NCBI GenBank assembly: GCA_041740495.1
Contig: JBGSLW010000260.1
Coordinates: 1-64,000, forward strand
Reading direction: 5' to 3'
Source: JANMEB01 sp041740495
GTDB taxonomy: Bacteria; Planctomycetota; Planctomycetia; Pirellulales; Pirellulaceae
Length of the DNA stretch: 64,000 bases
This document shows positions 9,018 to 16,959 of the stretch, piece by piece. The notes under the pieces were generated by a model. The model ran no database searches and was not told the DNA's origin. It saw nothing but the letters and a program-made list of their open reading frames with translations. The translations under genes and the position numbers were made by a program. Position 1 is the stretch's first letter, and each line of letters opens with the position of its first letter.

Positions 9018-9497
9018 ATGAGCAATCGCATTCCGATGACCCAAGAGGGGTACAACAAGATCAAACAGGAAGTCGAACAACTGGAATCGGTCGAGATGCC
9101 CAAGATCGTGGAAAAAATCGCGATCGCCCGCGGCGAAGGGGACCTCAAGGAAAACGCCGAATACCATAGCCAGCGGGAGGCCCAAGGCTTGTTGCAAGCC
9201 AAGATCAACGGGCTCCGCAGCAAGCTGGCGATGGCCACGATCATCGACCCGGCCAAGATGACGCGCGATGAAGTCGGCTTCGGCGCCACGGTCAAAGTCC
9301 TGGATACCGACTTGGACGACGAAGAGGAAATTACACTCGTCGGCGCCGGCGAAGAAGACTACGACGCCGGCCGCTACCTGATCACCAGCCCGATCGGACA
9401 AGGCCTGCTGGGAAAACGGGTCGGGGAAGTCGTGGAGATCTCGGTCCCCAAGGGGCGGCTGGTCTTCAAGATCTTGGCCATCAACTATCCCGAGTAA
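9018..9497 (+). CDS. greA: Transcription elongation factor GreA
   Basis: A 159-residue GreA, normal family length. The N-terminal coiled coil carries the tip EGDLKENAEYH, whose acidic residues enter the RNA polymerase secondary channel and stimulate cleavage of backtracked transcripts. The C-terminal FKBP-like domain contains the typical YLITSPIGQGLLGK segment. The ATG at 9018 is chosen because GGGAG lies 7 nt upstream and the protein begins with the usual PMTQEGYNKIK; an upstream in-frame ATG at 8967 adds 17 unrelated residues. It converges on the neighbouring hydrolase gene with only 3 bases between stop codons. Confidence 0.95.
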   Translation: MSNRIPMTQEGYNKIKQEVEQLESVEMPKIVEKIAIARGEGDLKENAEYHSQREAQGLLQAKINGLRSKLAMATIIDPAKMTRDEVGFGATVKVLDTDLDDEEEITLVGAGEEDYDAGRYLITSPIGQGLLGKRVGEVVEISVPKGRLVFKILAINYPE

Positions 9498-9500
9498 TCG

Positions 9501-10142
9501 TCACACGGTCTGTCCGCGAACCGCGTGAAATAACTCCCCCGCCGCCCGCAGCGCCGGCTGGATTTTCCAGCACTCCTGTCGCCGGTCCCCCGCACTATTG
9601 GAGATGCCTCGAATGACATAGAGCGGGACGTCGAATCTGGCACAGGCCAACGCGACGCCGTACCCCTCCATATCTTCGGCGGCCGCCGCGGGGAACTGCT
9701 CCAGACGATATTCGACGTCCATCGGATTGGCCGCCGCAGAGCAAACCGTCAGCAAGAGCGGCTCGCACGGCAGCCCCGCCGCGAAGTGCAAAGGAATCCC
9801 ATCGCATTCCCATTTTAGACTCGGCTCGTCCGCCATGAACCCGAGCTTGCGACTGGGGGTATGCGCCGCGCCGGTCCCCGCCCCAATCCCGCACAAATGG
9901 ACTCGGCTAAACTGAGCCGCCTGGCCGATCTCGATCGTTCCGCGGTACGACCCCGCGATTCCCAGGAGAAAAACCCGCCGAGGCAAATGCTGGCTCAGAA
10001 ACCAACCCACCGCCGCGGCGGCGTTGACCGGCCCGAATCCACAGAGCTCCACCCGCGTCCCACGCGGATCATTCAAATAGGGAATCAGTAGATCGCGTTC
10101 CAGCGTCGTCGGGACCAACACTAAATCCGGAGCGGCTGCCAT
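9501..10142 (-). CDS. mqnB: Futalosine hydrolase-like nucleosidase (menaquinone pathway)
   Basis: A 213-residue member of the phosphorylase/nucleosidase (PNP/UDP) superfamily. The segment EDMEGYGVALACARFDVP followed by IRGISNSAGDR matches futalosine hydrolase, which splits futalosine into hypoxanthine and dehypoxanthine futalosine in the alternative menaquinone route. The N-terminal LVLVPTTLERDLL and the glycine-rich LLGIAGSYRG are also typical. MTA/SAH nucleosidase is the main alternative, but its motifs fit less well. No other menaquinone gene is visible nearby. The region between this gene and moxR (divergent, about 146 bases) should hold both promoters. Confidence 0.75.
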   Translation of the reverse strand: MAAAPDLVLVPTTLERDLLIPYLNDPRGTRVELCGFGPVNAAAAVGWFLSQHLPRRVFLLGIAGSYRGTIEIGQAAQFSRVHLCGIGAGTGAAHTPSRKLGFMADEPSLKWECDGIPLHFAAGLPCEPLLLTVCSAAANPMDVEYRLEQFPAAAAEDMEGYGVALACARFDVPLYVIRGISNSAGDRRQECWKIQPALRAAGELFHAVRGQTV

Positions 10143-10288
10143 GTTCGAAAGTTATACACCGAAACCGGGAAACCGCAAGTTTTGTCGGCCGGCGGCGACC
10201 GAACTCCAGCGGATCGCTGACAGACGCGTGATTTGCCGCTACGATATTGCGGTACTTGGCCTTGTCCCCCTCCTTTGACGACGAATCG

Positions 10289-11260
10289 ATGAGTAGAGCA
10301 ATTACTGAAGAACGCGCACAATCCCAGCAAATGCACGAAGCGGCTCGGCGTCTGGAAGATAACATCTGTCAGGTGGTTCTGGGCAAACGGGACGTGGCCC
10401 GAATGTGCCTCACCGCCCTGTTCGCCGGCGAGCATGTTCTGTTGGAAGACGTCCCTGGAGTCGGCAAAACGCTGTTGGGCAAGGCGATTTCACAAAGCGT
10501 CGACGGAAAATTCTGCCGCCTGCAATTCACCCCCGATTTGCTCCCCAGCGATATCATGGGGAGTTCCATCTACAACGCGACCTCCGGGACTTTCAGTTTC
10601 AGCATGGGACCGATCTTCGCCAACTTCGTGCTGGCGGACGAGATCAATCGGGCCCCACCCCGGACTCAAAGCGCACTGCTTGAGGCGATGAGCGAACGCC
10701 AAGTCAGCGTCGACGGCCAATCGCACCCGCTGCCCAACCCCTTCATGGTGATCGCCACGCAGAACCCGTTCGAGTTCGAGGGGACCTACGTCCTGCCCGA
10801 GAGCCAATTGGATCGCTTCCTGTTCCGCATCTCCGTCGGATACCCCGATCGCGACTTCGAACGCGAATTGATCCAGTCGCATCGCGAGGGGGAACCGGTC
10901 GAACGGTTGCGGCCCGTGATCACCACCAGCGATGTGGTGCACATCAAAGATACGGTGCGCCGCCAACGGGTCGATGAATCGATCTCCCGGTACATGCTGG
11001 AGATAGTCCACGCCACCCGGCAGTCGAAAGAACTGAGCGTCGGCGTTAGCACGCGGGGCGCTTTGCTCTGGTACCGGGCAGTCCAGGCGATGGCGTTTGT
11101 GCTGGGGCGCGATTACGTCATCCCGGACGACGTCAAACAGTTGGCGGTTCCAGTGCTGGCCCACCGCGTCCTGACCAAGAGCTATTCCTACGAGAACCAG
11201 CGGCAAGTCTCCGAGGCGATCGTTCGCCGGATTCTCAGCGAGATTCCGGCACCCAGCTAG
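10289..11260 (+). CDS. MoxR-family AAA+ ATPase
   Basis: A 323-residue MoxR ATPase. Walker A is GVGKT (residues 57-61), Walker B/sensor region VLADEINRAPPRTQSALLEAM, and a winged C-terminal lid follows. MoxR proteins act as chaperones that mature or activate partner proteins. It is the first gene of an operon with a DUF58 protein (14 nt later) and a transglutaminase membrane protein, the classic MoxR-DUF58-TgpA arrangement. The ATG at 10289 fits the usual start; a further in-frame ATG at 10247 adds 14 residues. Confidence 0.93.
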   Translation: MSRAITEERAQSQQMHEAARRLEDNICQVVLGKRDVARMCLTALFAGEHVLLEDVPGVGKTLLGKAISQSVDGKFCRLQFTPDLLPSDIMGSSIYNATSGTFSFSMGPIFANFVLADEINRAPPRTQSALLEAMSERQVSVDGQSHPLPNPFMVIATQNPFEFEGTYVLPESQLDRFLFRISVGYPDRDFERELIQSHREGEPVERLRPVITTSDVVHIKDTVRRQRVDESISRYMLEIVHATRQSKELSVGVSTRGALLWYRAVQAMAFVLGRDYVIPDDVKQLAVPVLAHRVLTKSYSYENQRQVSEAIVRRILSEIPAPS

Positions 11261-11274
11261 CGCGAGATCGCCCG

Positions 11275-12531
11275 ATGGCCTTCACCCCGTTCCGCAGTCG
11301 CCGGCACGTGTATTTCACACGCGAGGGCTGGTATTTCATCTTCATCCTGGGCTTCATCGTCTTCGGCTCGATCCTCCGACAAATCAACTTGTTGATCGTG
11401 CTGGCCGGGATGATGGTGCCCGCCCTGCTGTTCAACTGGCGGATGGCGATCGGGACGATTCGCAAACTGCGGATTCGGCATCGATGTCCCGAATGGATTT
11501 TCGCTGGACAGACCACGATGTTGGAAGTGGAAGTTCGCAACCTGTCGACGTGGATCGACGCGTGGAACGTGGCGATCGTCGATGAGATTTCGAGCGAAGC
11601 GCCGAACGGCACGACCTCCCCCAAGCCCCATTTGGCTCAGGCCGTGGTCCCCTACATTCCGCGGCAACGATCCAGCGACATTTCCTACCGTGGGTTCTTT
11701 TCCACGCGCGGGCGATACCAGATCGGACCCGCGTCGCTCGCTTGTCGTTTCCCGTTCGGGTTGGTCGCAGCCAGCGTCCGTCTGTTGGATTCGGCCGAAC
11801 TCTACGTGGCGCCGCGACTCGGTCAGCTGAGCCCCAATTGGCACAAACGGTTGGGGTCGATCGCCATCGGAACTTCGTCTGCCGAACGGAAACGCGGTCT
11901 GCTGCCCGACGAATACTACGGGATTCGCCCTTGGACCTCGGGCGATACGCGGCGTTGGATCCACTGGCGCAGCACCGCCAAGCGCCAAGAGCTGATGGTC
12001 AAACAGTTTGACCAGCCGACCGATCGAGACTTCGCCCTGGCGTTGGACTTGTACAGCGACGGGTCCCCGGCAAGCCAGGGGCACGTGGAAACGGCCCTCA
12101 GTTTCGCCGCCACGCTCCTGTCCAAACTGAATTTGTCGGTGCACGGCCGCGTCGCCATCGCCGTGTGCGGCGGCGACTCCTTTCTTTATGTCAACGAGAT
12201 CGCCGGTGATTTCCTGCGATCGGTGATGCAACACCTGGCGATCGCCCAACCGGCTGTCCGACCGAACCTCGCCTACCAACTCCCGCAGTTGGCCGCCCGC
12301 GTCTCCCTGGGAACGCCGCTGATCGTTGTCACGACCAGGCCCGTCAATCAAATCGAATCGCTCCGCTTGTTGTGGAAGGACGATTCGCGCATCCAAGTCA
12401 TGGACAATGTCTTGTGGGTTCAAATCCCGTCGGACGAGTTCCAAACGCTGTTCACCTCCGCGGGAGGATTCGACTGGGGCGAAATGCCGGTCGATCAGCC
12501 CCTGTTGGTCTCGCGACATCTCGAAGACTAG
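11275..12531 (+). CDS. DUF58 domain protein (MoxR partner)
   Basis: A 418-residue protein with two N-terminal membrane helices (about residues 18-38 and 41-55). The DUF58 signature lies near residues 210-240: EYYGIRPWTSGDTRRWIHW followed by STAKRQELMVKQFD. The following region with DFALALDLYSDG resembles the start of a VWA-like fold. It is encoded between the MoxR ATPase and the transglutaminase protein with 12-14 nt gaps, so the three are almost surely co-transcribed. DUF58 proteins are proposed MoxR clients; the precise role is unknown. Confidence 0.9.
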   Translation: MAFTPFRSRRHVYFTREGWYFIFILGFIVFGSILRQINLLIVLAGMMVPALLFNWRMAIGTIRKLRIRHRCPEWIFAGQTTMLEVEVRNLSTWIDAWNVAIVDEISSEAPNGTTSPKPHLAQAVVPYIPRQRSSDISYRGFFSTRGRYQIGPASLACRFPFGLVAASVRLLDSAELYVAPRLGQLSPNWHKRLGSIAIGTSSAERKRGLLPDEYYGIRPWTSGDTRRWIHWRSTAKRQELMVKQFDQPTDRDFALALDLYSDGSPASQGHVETALSFAATLLSKLNLSVHGRVAIAVCGGDSFLYVNEIAGDFLRSVMQHLAIAQPAVRPNLAYQLPQLAARVSLGTPLIVVTTRPVNQIESLRLLWKDDSRIQVMDNVLWVQIPSDEFQTLFTSAGGFDWGEMPVDQPLLVSRHLED

Positions 12532-12543
12532 GCCCCTCCCCCC

Positions 12544-14961
12544 ATGTTGATCGTCGACCGTTTGCAACAATTGATCACCGTGACCTTGGTCATCGGCAGC
12601 GCGATCTTGCTGGCGATCGCCCAACAGCAAACGGAGTTGGGTCTGATCGCGGTCACGGCCGCGGTGGCCGCCTTCGTGTTCAACGATTGGCTGGGCTGGC
12701 TCACCTTCAACCGGCTGATCGCCAACGTGGCGGCGATCTGCGTGACCGGCTACACCTTGCGGAATTTTCTGCAGGCGGACAGCACGTCGCAACTGTTCAT
12801 GATCGCCAATCTCCTGGTGTACTTGCAGATTGTGCTGATGTTCCAGCGGAAGACGCCGCGCGTCTATTGGCAGATCCTGGTCTTGAGCCTGCTGCAGGTG
12901 GTGGTCGCCGCCGCCTTCAACATCAGTTTTGAAGGGGGGATCGTCTTCTTGGCATACATTCTGCTCAGTTCGGCGATGATGCTGATCCTGCAAGTCCACA
13001 CGCAGACGACGCGGATCCGCAATGCCAATCGGCGGACCGCCGACGCGATCCGGGAAATCGGAACAGCGAGCAATCCCCCCTCCCCGGTGGTCCTGACGAT
13101 GTTTGACCAAGTCAGTCCGGAACGGCGTCTGCTGGGTCGGATGGTGCGGCAGGTCCTGGGCTTGGGCGTCGTGGCGATCGGCTTCGCAGCCGTCGCGTTT
13201 TTTCTGCTTCCCCGCGACCAGGAGACCTGGTCCGGTGCTCCCCTGGTTCAGTTTCAGGTGGCCGGCGCCAGCCGCAGCATCAATCTGGACGAACGAAACG
13301 ATATCTACCTCTCCGATCAACCCGTGTTTGAAGCGGGGTTCGACCGCGCCGGGAAGTACATCCAACTCCCCGAAGAGCCGTACTTCCACGGCATCCCACT
13401 CCCCAACCTGGTGATCCGCAACGGGCAGACCTCATGGGAAGCCCCGTTCGACCGAGTCTACGGGGGGAGCGGGCCGCTGCCGGGACTCCGCACCTCCAGC
13501 TATTTGATCCAAACGATCCATCTGGAGCCGACCAGCGACCCGATGTTGTTTTCGGTCATGCCCGCCACCACCACCTCGCGCTCCGTGATGGAAGTGGAAT
13601 GGTCCCATCAGCTGGGGGTCTTGTCGCGCTCGGGCGACTTGCAGGCGATGTCGGGCTCCAGCTTCTCCTACGACTTGCGCGTCGCCGTTCGGGACCGAGC
13701 CAGCAACGCACTGTTCCGGGCGACCCCCTACACGGGAATCAATCGGCAGGCCCGCGTCCCGCTGACGGAGCATCCCGGCGAGTACAAATGGCTCACGCGG
13801 ATTCTCCCCGAACGCTATCCAAATCTGGTCCAGATCGCCCAGCAAACCAAATCGCTCGTCCCCGATCCGTCGAACCACTACGAGTTGGCGAACGCGATGT
13901 GCAACTATTTCTTATACGACGGCGGCTTCAGCTACACGCTGGAATTCAGCGGCATCCGCTGGAACTCGCAACTCGATCGGCTGGAGGATTTTGTAGCGAA
14001 CCAGAAACGCGGGCATTGCGAGTTGTACGCATCGGCGTTGGCGATCATGCTTCGGAGCGTGGGGATTCCGGCCCGCGTCGTGGTGGGCTATCGGGGCGGG
14101 AGCTTCGACGGGTCATCGAACCTATACAAAGTCCGGCAGCTGGATGCCCACGCCTGGGTCGAGGCCTACATTCCGCCGGAAGATTGCCCCCGCGATTGGC
14201 GGCGCACCGGCGAGACCGACCGACTGGGAAGTTGGCTGCGACTCGATCCGACCCCGGCGAGCGATGAAATCGCCGAGGCCCGAGAATCGAATTTGGCGCT
14301 GACCGCCGCCAAGAATTTCTGGAACAACTACGTGATGGGGTTGGACTCCGACAAACAAAGAGACTCCCTCCTGGGGACGTTGATCTCCCAGCCGCTGCGA
14401 GGCTGGGGCGCCATCTTCACCTGGTCGTATTGGAAGTACCAGTGGCAATTACTCACCGATCCCAACACGTGGTACAGTTCCGCGTTTGTCAAGTTGTTGG
14501 GATTGTTGGCCCTGGTCATCGGCTTGTACCAGCTGCAACATTGGTGGCTGCGGCGGCAAGCCCAACAGGCCGATGGGCAAACGCGTTCGCGAACCGTCTC
14601 GCTCCAACGGTGGCTCGGCCGCGCCCTGGCGGTGGTCGCTCCCCGATTGGGCCGCTGGGTCGCCGGCGAGTCGGAAAATCAGGTGCAAGTCCCGTTCTTT
14701 CAGCGACTGCTCCGGCAGATGCACCGCATCGGGCTGGATCGGCAGCCGCAGGAGACCGCCCGAGAATTCGCGCAGCAGGCGGGGGTCCGCCTCAGCAACC
14801 ACGCCCGGGCCCTGGACATCCAGCCCCATATCGAGAAAATCGTGGACTACTTTTACCGCGTGCGGTTCCGCGGCGATCCATTGTCATCGGCCGAAACGCA
14901 AGAGGTCGAAGCGTCGCTCAATTTCCTGGAAACGGAATTGGCCCACTGGTCCCCCGCCTAA
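12544..14961 (+). CDS. Transglutaminase-like membrane protein (TgpA/DUF3488 type)
   Basis: An 805-residue protein. The first 200 residues hold about five to six membrane helices (DUF3488-like), then a large extracytoplasmic region with a transglutaminase core: Cys in RGHCELYASAL (about 492), His in DAHAWVEAY (about 535) and Asp in WLRLDPTP (about 566). A further helix near 650-670 precedes a C-terminal DUF4129-like segment with the pattern MHRIGLDRQPQETAREFAQ. The fully conserved triad suggests an active enzyme on periplasmic proteins or peptides, as proposed for TgpA. It ends the MoxR-DUF58 operon. Confidence 0.9.
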   Translation: MLIVDRLQQLITVTLVIGSAILLAIAQQQTELGLIAVTAAVAAFVFNDWLGWLTFNRLIANVAAICVTGYTLRNFLQADSTSQLFMIANLLVYLQIVLMFQRKTPRVYWQILVLSLLQVVVAAAFNISFEGGIVFLAYILLSSAMMLILQVHTQTTRIRNANRRTADAIREIGTASNPPSPVVLTMFDQVSPERRLLGRMVRQVLGLGVVAIGFAAVAFFLLPRDQETWSGAPLVQFQVAGASRSINLDERNDIYLSDQPVFEAGFDRAGKYIQLPEEPYFHGIPLPNLVIRNGQTSWEAPFDRVYGGSGPLPGLRTSSYLIQTIHLEPTSDPMLFSVMPATTTSRSVMEVEWSHQLGVLSRSGDLQAMSGSSFSYDLRVAVRDRASNALFRATPYTGINRQARVPLTEHPGEYKWLTRILPERYPNLVQIAQQTKSLVPDPSNHYELANAMCNYFLYDGGFSYTLEFSGIRWNSQLDRLEDFVANQKRGHCELYASALAIMLRSVGIPARVVVGYRGGSFDGSSNLYKVRQLDAHAWVEAYIPPEDCPRDWRRTGETDRLGSWLRLDPTPASDEIAEARESNLALTAAKNFWNNYVMGLDSDKQRDSLLGTLISQPLRGWGAIFTWSYWKYQWQLLTDPNTWYSSAFVKLLGLLALVIGLYQLQHWWLRRQAQQADGQTRSRTVSLQRWLGRALAVVAPRLGRWVAGESENQVQVPFFQRLLRQMHRIGLDRQPQETAREFAQQAGVRLSNHARALDIQPHIEKIVDYFYRVRFRGDPLSSAETQEVEASLNFLETELAHWSPA

Positions 14962-14985
14962 TCACCGCTCGTCCGCACCTGGTCC

Positions 14986-16014
14986 ATGAAAATCGGAATC
15001 GTCGGCTATCAATCGGCGGGCAAAAGCTCGCTGTTTCAGTTTCTCACGGAAGTGCCCGCGGACCCTGCGTTGGCACATACCACCCAGACGGCGAATGCGC
15101 TGGTCCCCGACCCGCGGGTCCCCCGCCTGACCGAGATCTACCAACCCAAAAAGATCACGCTGGCCGCATTGACCTTCGTCGATACGCCGGGACTCGCCCG
15201 GTCCCACGAAGGGAGCGCTGCCAAGCTGGCTCTGATTCGCGAGGCCGGCTGCCTGCTGGTCGTCGTCGGCGCGTTCGGCGGCGCGGATCCACGCAAGGAC
15301 CTGCAGTCGTTCGAAGAGGACTTGCTGATCGCCGACTTGGATATCGTCGCCGGCCGTGTCGAGCGGTTGCGGGAATCGGTCAAGAAGCCGCGCCCCAATC
15401 GGGAAGCCGAACTGCTGGAACTCGAAATGCTGGAACCCGTCCTGACGCAGCTCGAATCGGGAACCGCCCTGCGCGAACTCACGCTCTCCAACGAACAGGC
15501 CCGCGCCATCAAGTCGTTCCAGTTGCTCACGGAGAAACCGCGATTCATCTTGCTCAACACCGCCGACGACCCGGCGGATTCCGCCGTCTACCTGGCCCAG
15601 CAGCACGTCGCCGGACCGGCCGCCGCGTTCTCCGTCTCCCTGAACCTGGACTTGGCGAATATGCCCGATCAGGAACGCGCGACCTTTTGCCAGGAAATGG
15701 GCTTGCGAACGTACGACCGCGGCGAACTCCTCCGACAAATCATGCACGCATCAGGACAGATGTTGTTTTTCACGGCGGGCGAAAAAGAAGTGCGCACCTG
15801 GATGATCCGCCGCGGCGGAACCGCCGAAGAAGCTGCCGCCGGTATCCACTCCGATCTGGCCAAAGGATTTGTCCGCGCCGAAACAATGACCTGTGACGAC
15901 CTCTTCGCGGCCGGCAGCGAGCGCGAGGTCAAAGCGCGCAACCTGATGCGGAAGGAAGCCCGGAATTACGTCATCCAAGACGGCGACGTCCTCCATATCC
16001 TGTCCAATACCTAG
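14986..16014 (+). CDS. YchF/Obg-like GTPase with TGS (DUF933) C-terminus
   Basis: A 342-residue P-loop GTPase. G1 is GYQSAGKSS (about residues 7-15), G3 DTPGL, and NTADD occupies the G4 position, where YchF also has a non-canonical NxxE motif linked to ATP preference. The C-terminal part (RTWMIRRGGTAEEAAAGIHSDL, then EARNYVIQDGDVLHIL) is the TGS-like DUF933 domain. It is slightly shorter than YchF (about 363 residues) and diverges from it, so it is better called YchF-like; a second canonical ychF may exist elsewhere. It begins 24 nt after the transglutaminase gene and may share its transcript. Confidence 0.85.
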   Translation: MKIGIVGYQSAGKSSLFQFLTEVPADPALAHTTQTANALVPDPRVPRLTEIYQPKKITLAALTFVDTPGLARSHEGSAAKLALIREAGCLLVVVGAFGGADPRKDLQSFEEDLLIADLDIVAGRVERLRESVKKPRPNREAELLELEMLEPVLTQLESGTALRELTLSNEQARAIKSFQLLTEKPRFILLNTADDPADSAVYLAQQHVAGPAAAFSVSLNLDLANMPDQERATFCQEMGLRTYDRGELLRQIMHASGQMLFFTAGEKEVRTWMIRRGGTAEEAAAGIHSDLAKGFVRAETMTCDDLFAAGSEREVKARNLMRKEARNYVIQDGDVLHILSNT

Positions 16015-16213
16015 CGCGAGCCCCCTTGGGCTCTCCCCCGCTTCGGGGAAAGGACAGGGGGAGCGGACCGGCCGGTTCTGAGGTACGCGCCGAACCGAGC
16101 TAGCGGCCGAAATGTCCTGACTTGAATCAAATGCAAAAAAAATCAAGAATTCTTAAAAAACCACTCTTTCAAGGGGTTTTGGCCCAATTGACCGAGATTT
16201 CGCCCGGCTTTCG

Positions 16214-16241
16214 TTGACAATTTTTCGGGCGCTCGTAAATT
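16214..16241 (+). promoter_or_regulatory. Predicted sigma-70 promoter of csrA
   Basis: A consensus -35 box TTGACA (16214-16219) is followed after 16 bases by TAAATT (16236-16241). The transcript would carry a leader of roughly 115-120 bases before csrA. Predicted from sequence only. Confidence 0.6.
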
Positions 16242-16326
16242 TATGACAGATTGTATCGACATTCGCTTGTCAACCCCCCAAGGTTTGATTCCATCGAAAA
16301 CAAGAACTCGATTGGAAACGAGTCAA

Positions 16327-16360
16327 GGCTGGCAAGGTTCGCCAGCCGTCCACAAAGGAA
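16327..16360 (+). promoter_or_regulatory. csrA leader hairpin and ribosome binding site, candidate CsrA sites
   Basis: A perfect 7-bp stem (16327-16333 with 16341-16347) displays the loop AAGGTTC. Seven bases later the ribosome binding region ACAAAGGAATG (from 16353) precedes the ATG at 16367. Both resemble the CsrA target pattern (ARGGA, often in a loop), one upstream and one on the Shine-Dalgarno, which is the arrangement used for csrA autoregulation in other bacteria. The match in the loop is partial. Confidence 0.5.
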
Positions 16361-16366
16361 TGGCAC

Positions 16367-16567
16367 ATGTTAGTTCTGTCTCGGAAGAAGAACGAGAGTA
16401 TCGTCATCAACGACGATATCACCATTGTCGTCGTCGAAATCCGCGGTGACAAAGTTCGTCTGGGCGTGGAAGCCCCCAAAGAAGTTCCAGTGCACCGCCG
16501 CGAAGTCTACGACGCGATCAAGCGCGGCCAAACGGTGCAAGATCCCCTCTCCAACGAAACCAATTGA
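16367..16567 (+). CDS. csrA: Carbon storage regulator CsrA
   Basis: A 66-residue CsrA. The N-terminus MLVLSRKKNESIVI and the segment IRGDKVRLGVEAPKEVPVHRREVY match the family closely; the N-terminal strand and the VHRREV region contribute the RNA-binding arginines. It is a dimeric mRNA-binding regulator that represses or activates translation at GGA motifs. A long in-frame extension upstream is ignored because AAAGGAA sits 6 nt before this ATG. It stands alone, with a predicted promoter and structured leader of its own. The interval 16568-16838 has no gene; it holds a hairpin at 16605-16628 and a T-run near 16757. Confidence 0.96.
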   Translation: MLVLSRKKNESIVINDDITIVVVEIRGDKVRLGVEAPKEVPVHRREVYDAIKRGQTVQDPLSNETN

Positions 16568-16770
16568 GTTCGTCCAACAGGGTTTGATCAAATTGGCAGT
16601 CGCCGTTCGCGAGCCAGCATTCGCGAACAGCCACGCTTTCGCCAATGCCCCCATGCCGTTCGCGACCCTTCTGTCGTTACGGAATGCGGTCGTTACGGAA
16701 CGCGGTCGTGTTCTCCTACGGTGTTTTCCGTTGAAGTCGCGGCACGTTGTTGGGCGTTTTTTTAGGCCTA

Positions 16771-16800
16771 TTGACGCCTGCCGGTTCAAAAAGGTAACTT
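16771..16800 (+). promoter_or_regulatory. Possible promoter of tRNA-Glu
   Basis: TTGACG (16771-16776) and TAACTT (16795-16800) are 18 bases apart, 38 bases before the mature tRNA. The -10 box is weak, so this is a tentative call. Confidence 0.4.
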
Positions 16801-16838
16801 AGCCCGATCTTGATTGCACGATTCGGTTGCAACGAGTG

Positions 16839-16911
16839 GGCCCCGTCGTCTAGCGGTCTAGGACATCGGCCTTTCACGCCGGTAACACGGGTTCGATTCC
16901 CGTCGGGGTCA
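16839..16911 (+). tRNA. tRNA-Glu (UUC anticodon)
   Basis: A complete cloverleaf can be drawn: acceptor GGCCCCG with CGGGGTC (one G-T pair), anticodon stem TCGGC with GCCGG around the loop CTTTCAC giving anticodon TTC, T-arm ACGGG/CCCGT with the TTCGATT loop, and A as discriminator base. The 3' CCA is not encoded. A short T-run (16913-16917) follows directly and may end transcription. Confidence 0.95.
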
Positions 16912-16915
16912 CTTT

Positions 16916-16959
16916 TTGTCTACTGCCGCGTTGTCGATTGTCTACTGCAGCGTTGTCGT
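16916..16959. repeat. Tandem 22-bp duplication at a gene end
   Basis: Two adjacent 22-bp units (16916-16937 and 16938-16959) differ at only two positions. The second contains the stop codon and last codons of the C1 peptidase gene on the minus strand, so the duplication created or preserved a spare copy of the gene end. Confidence 0.75.
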
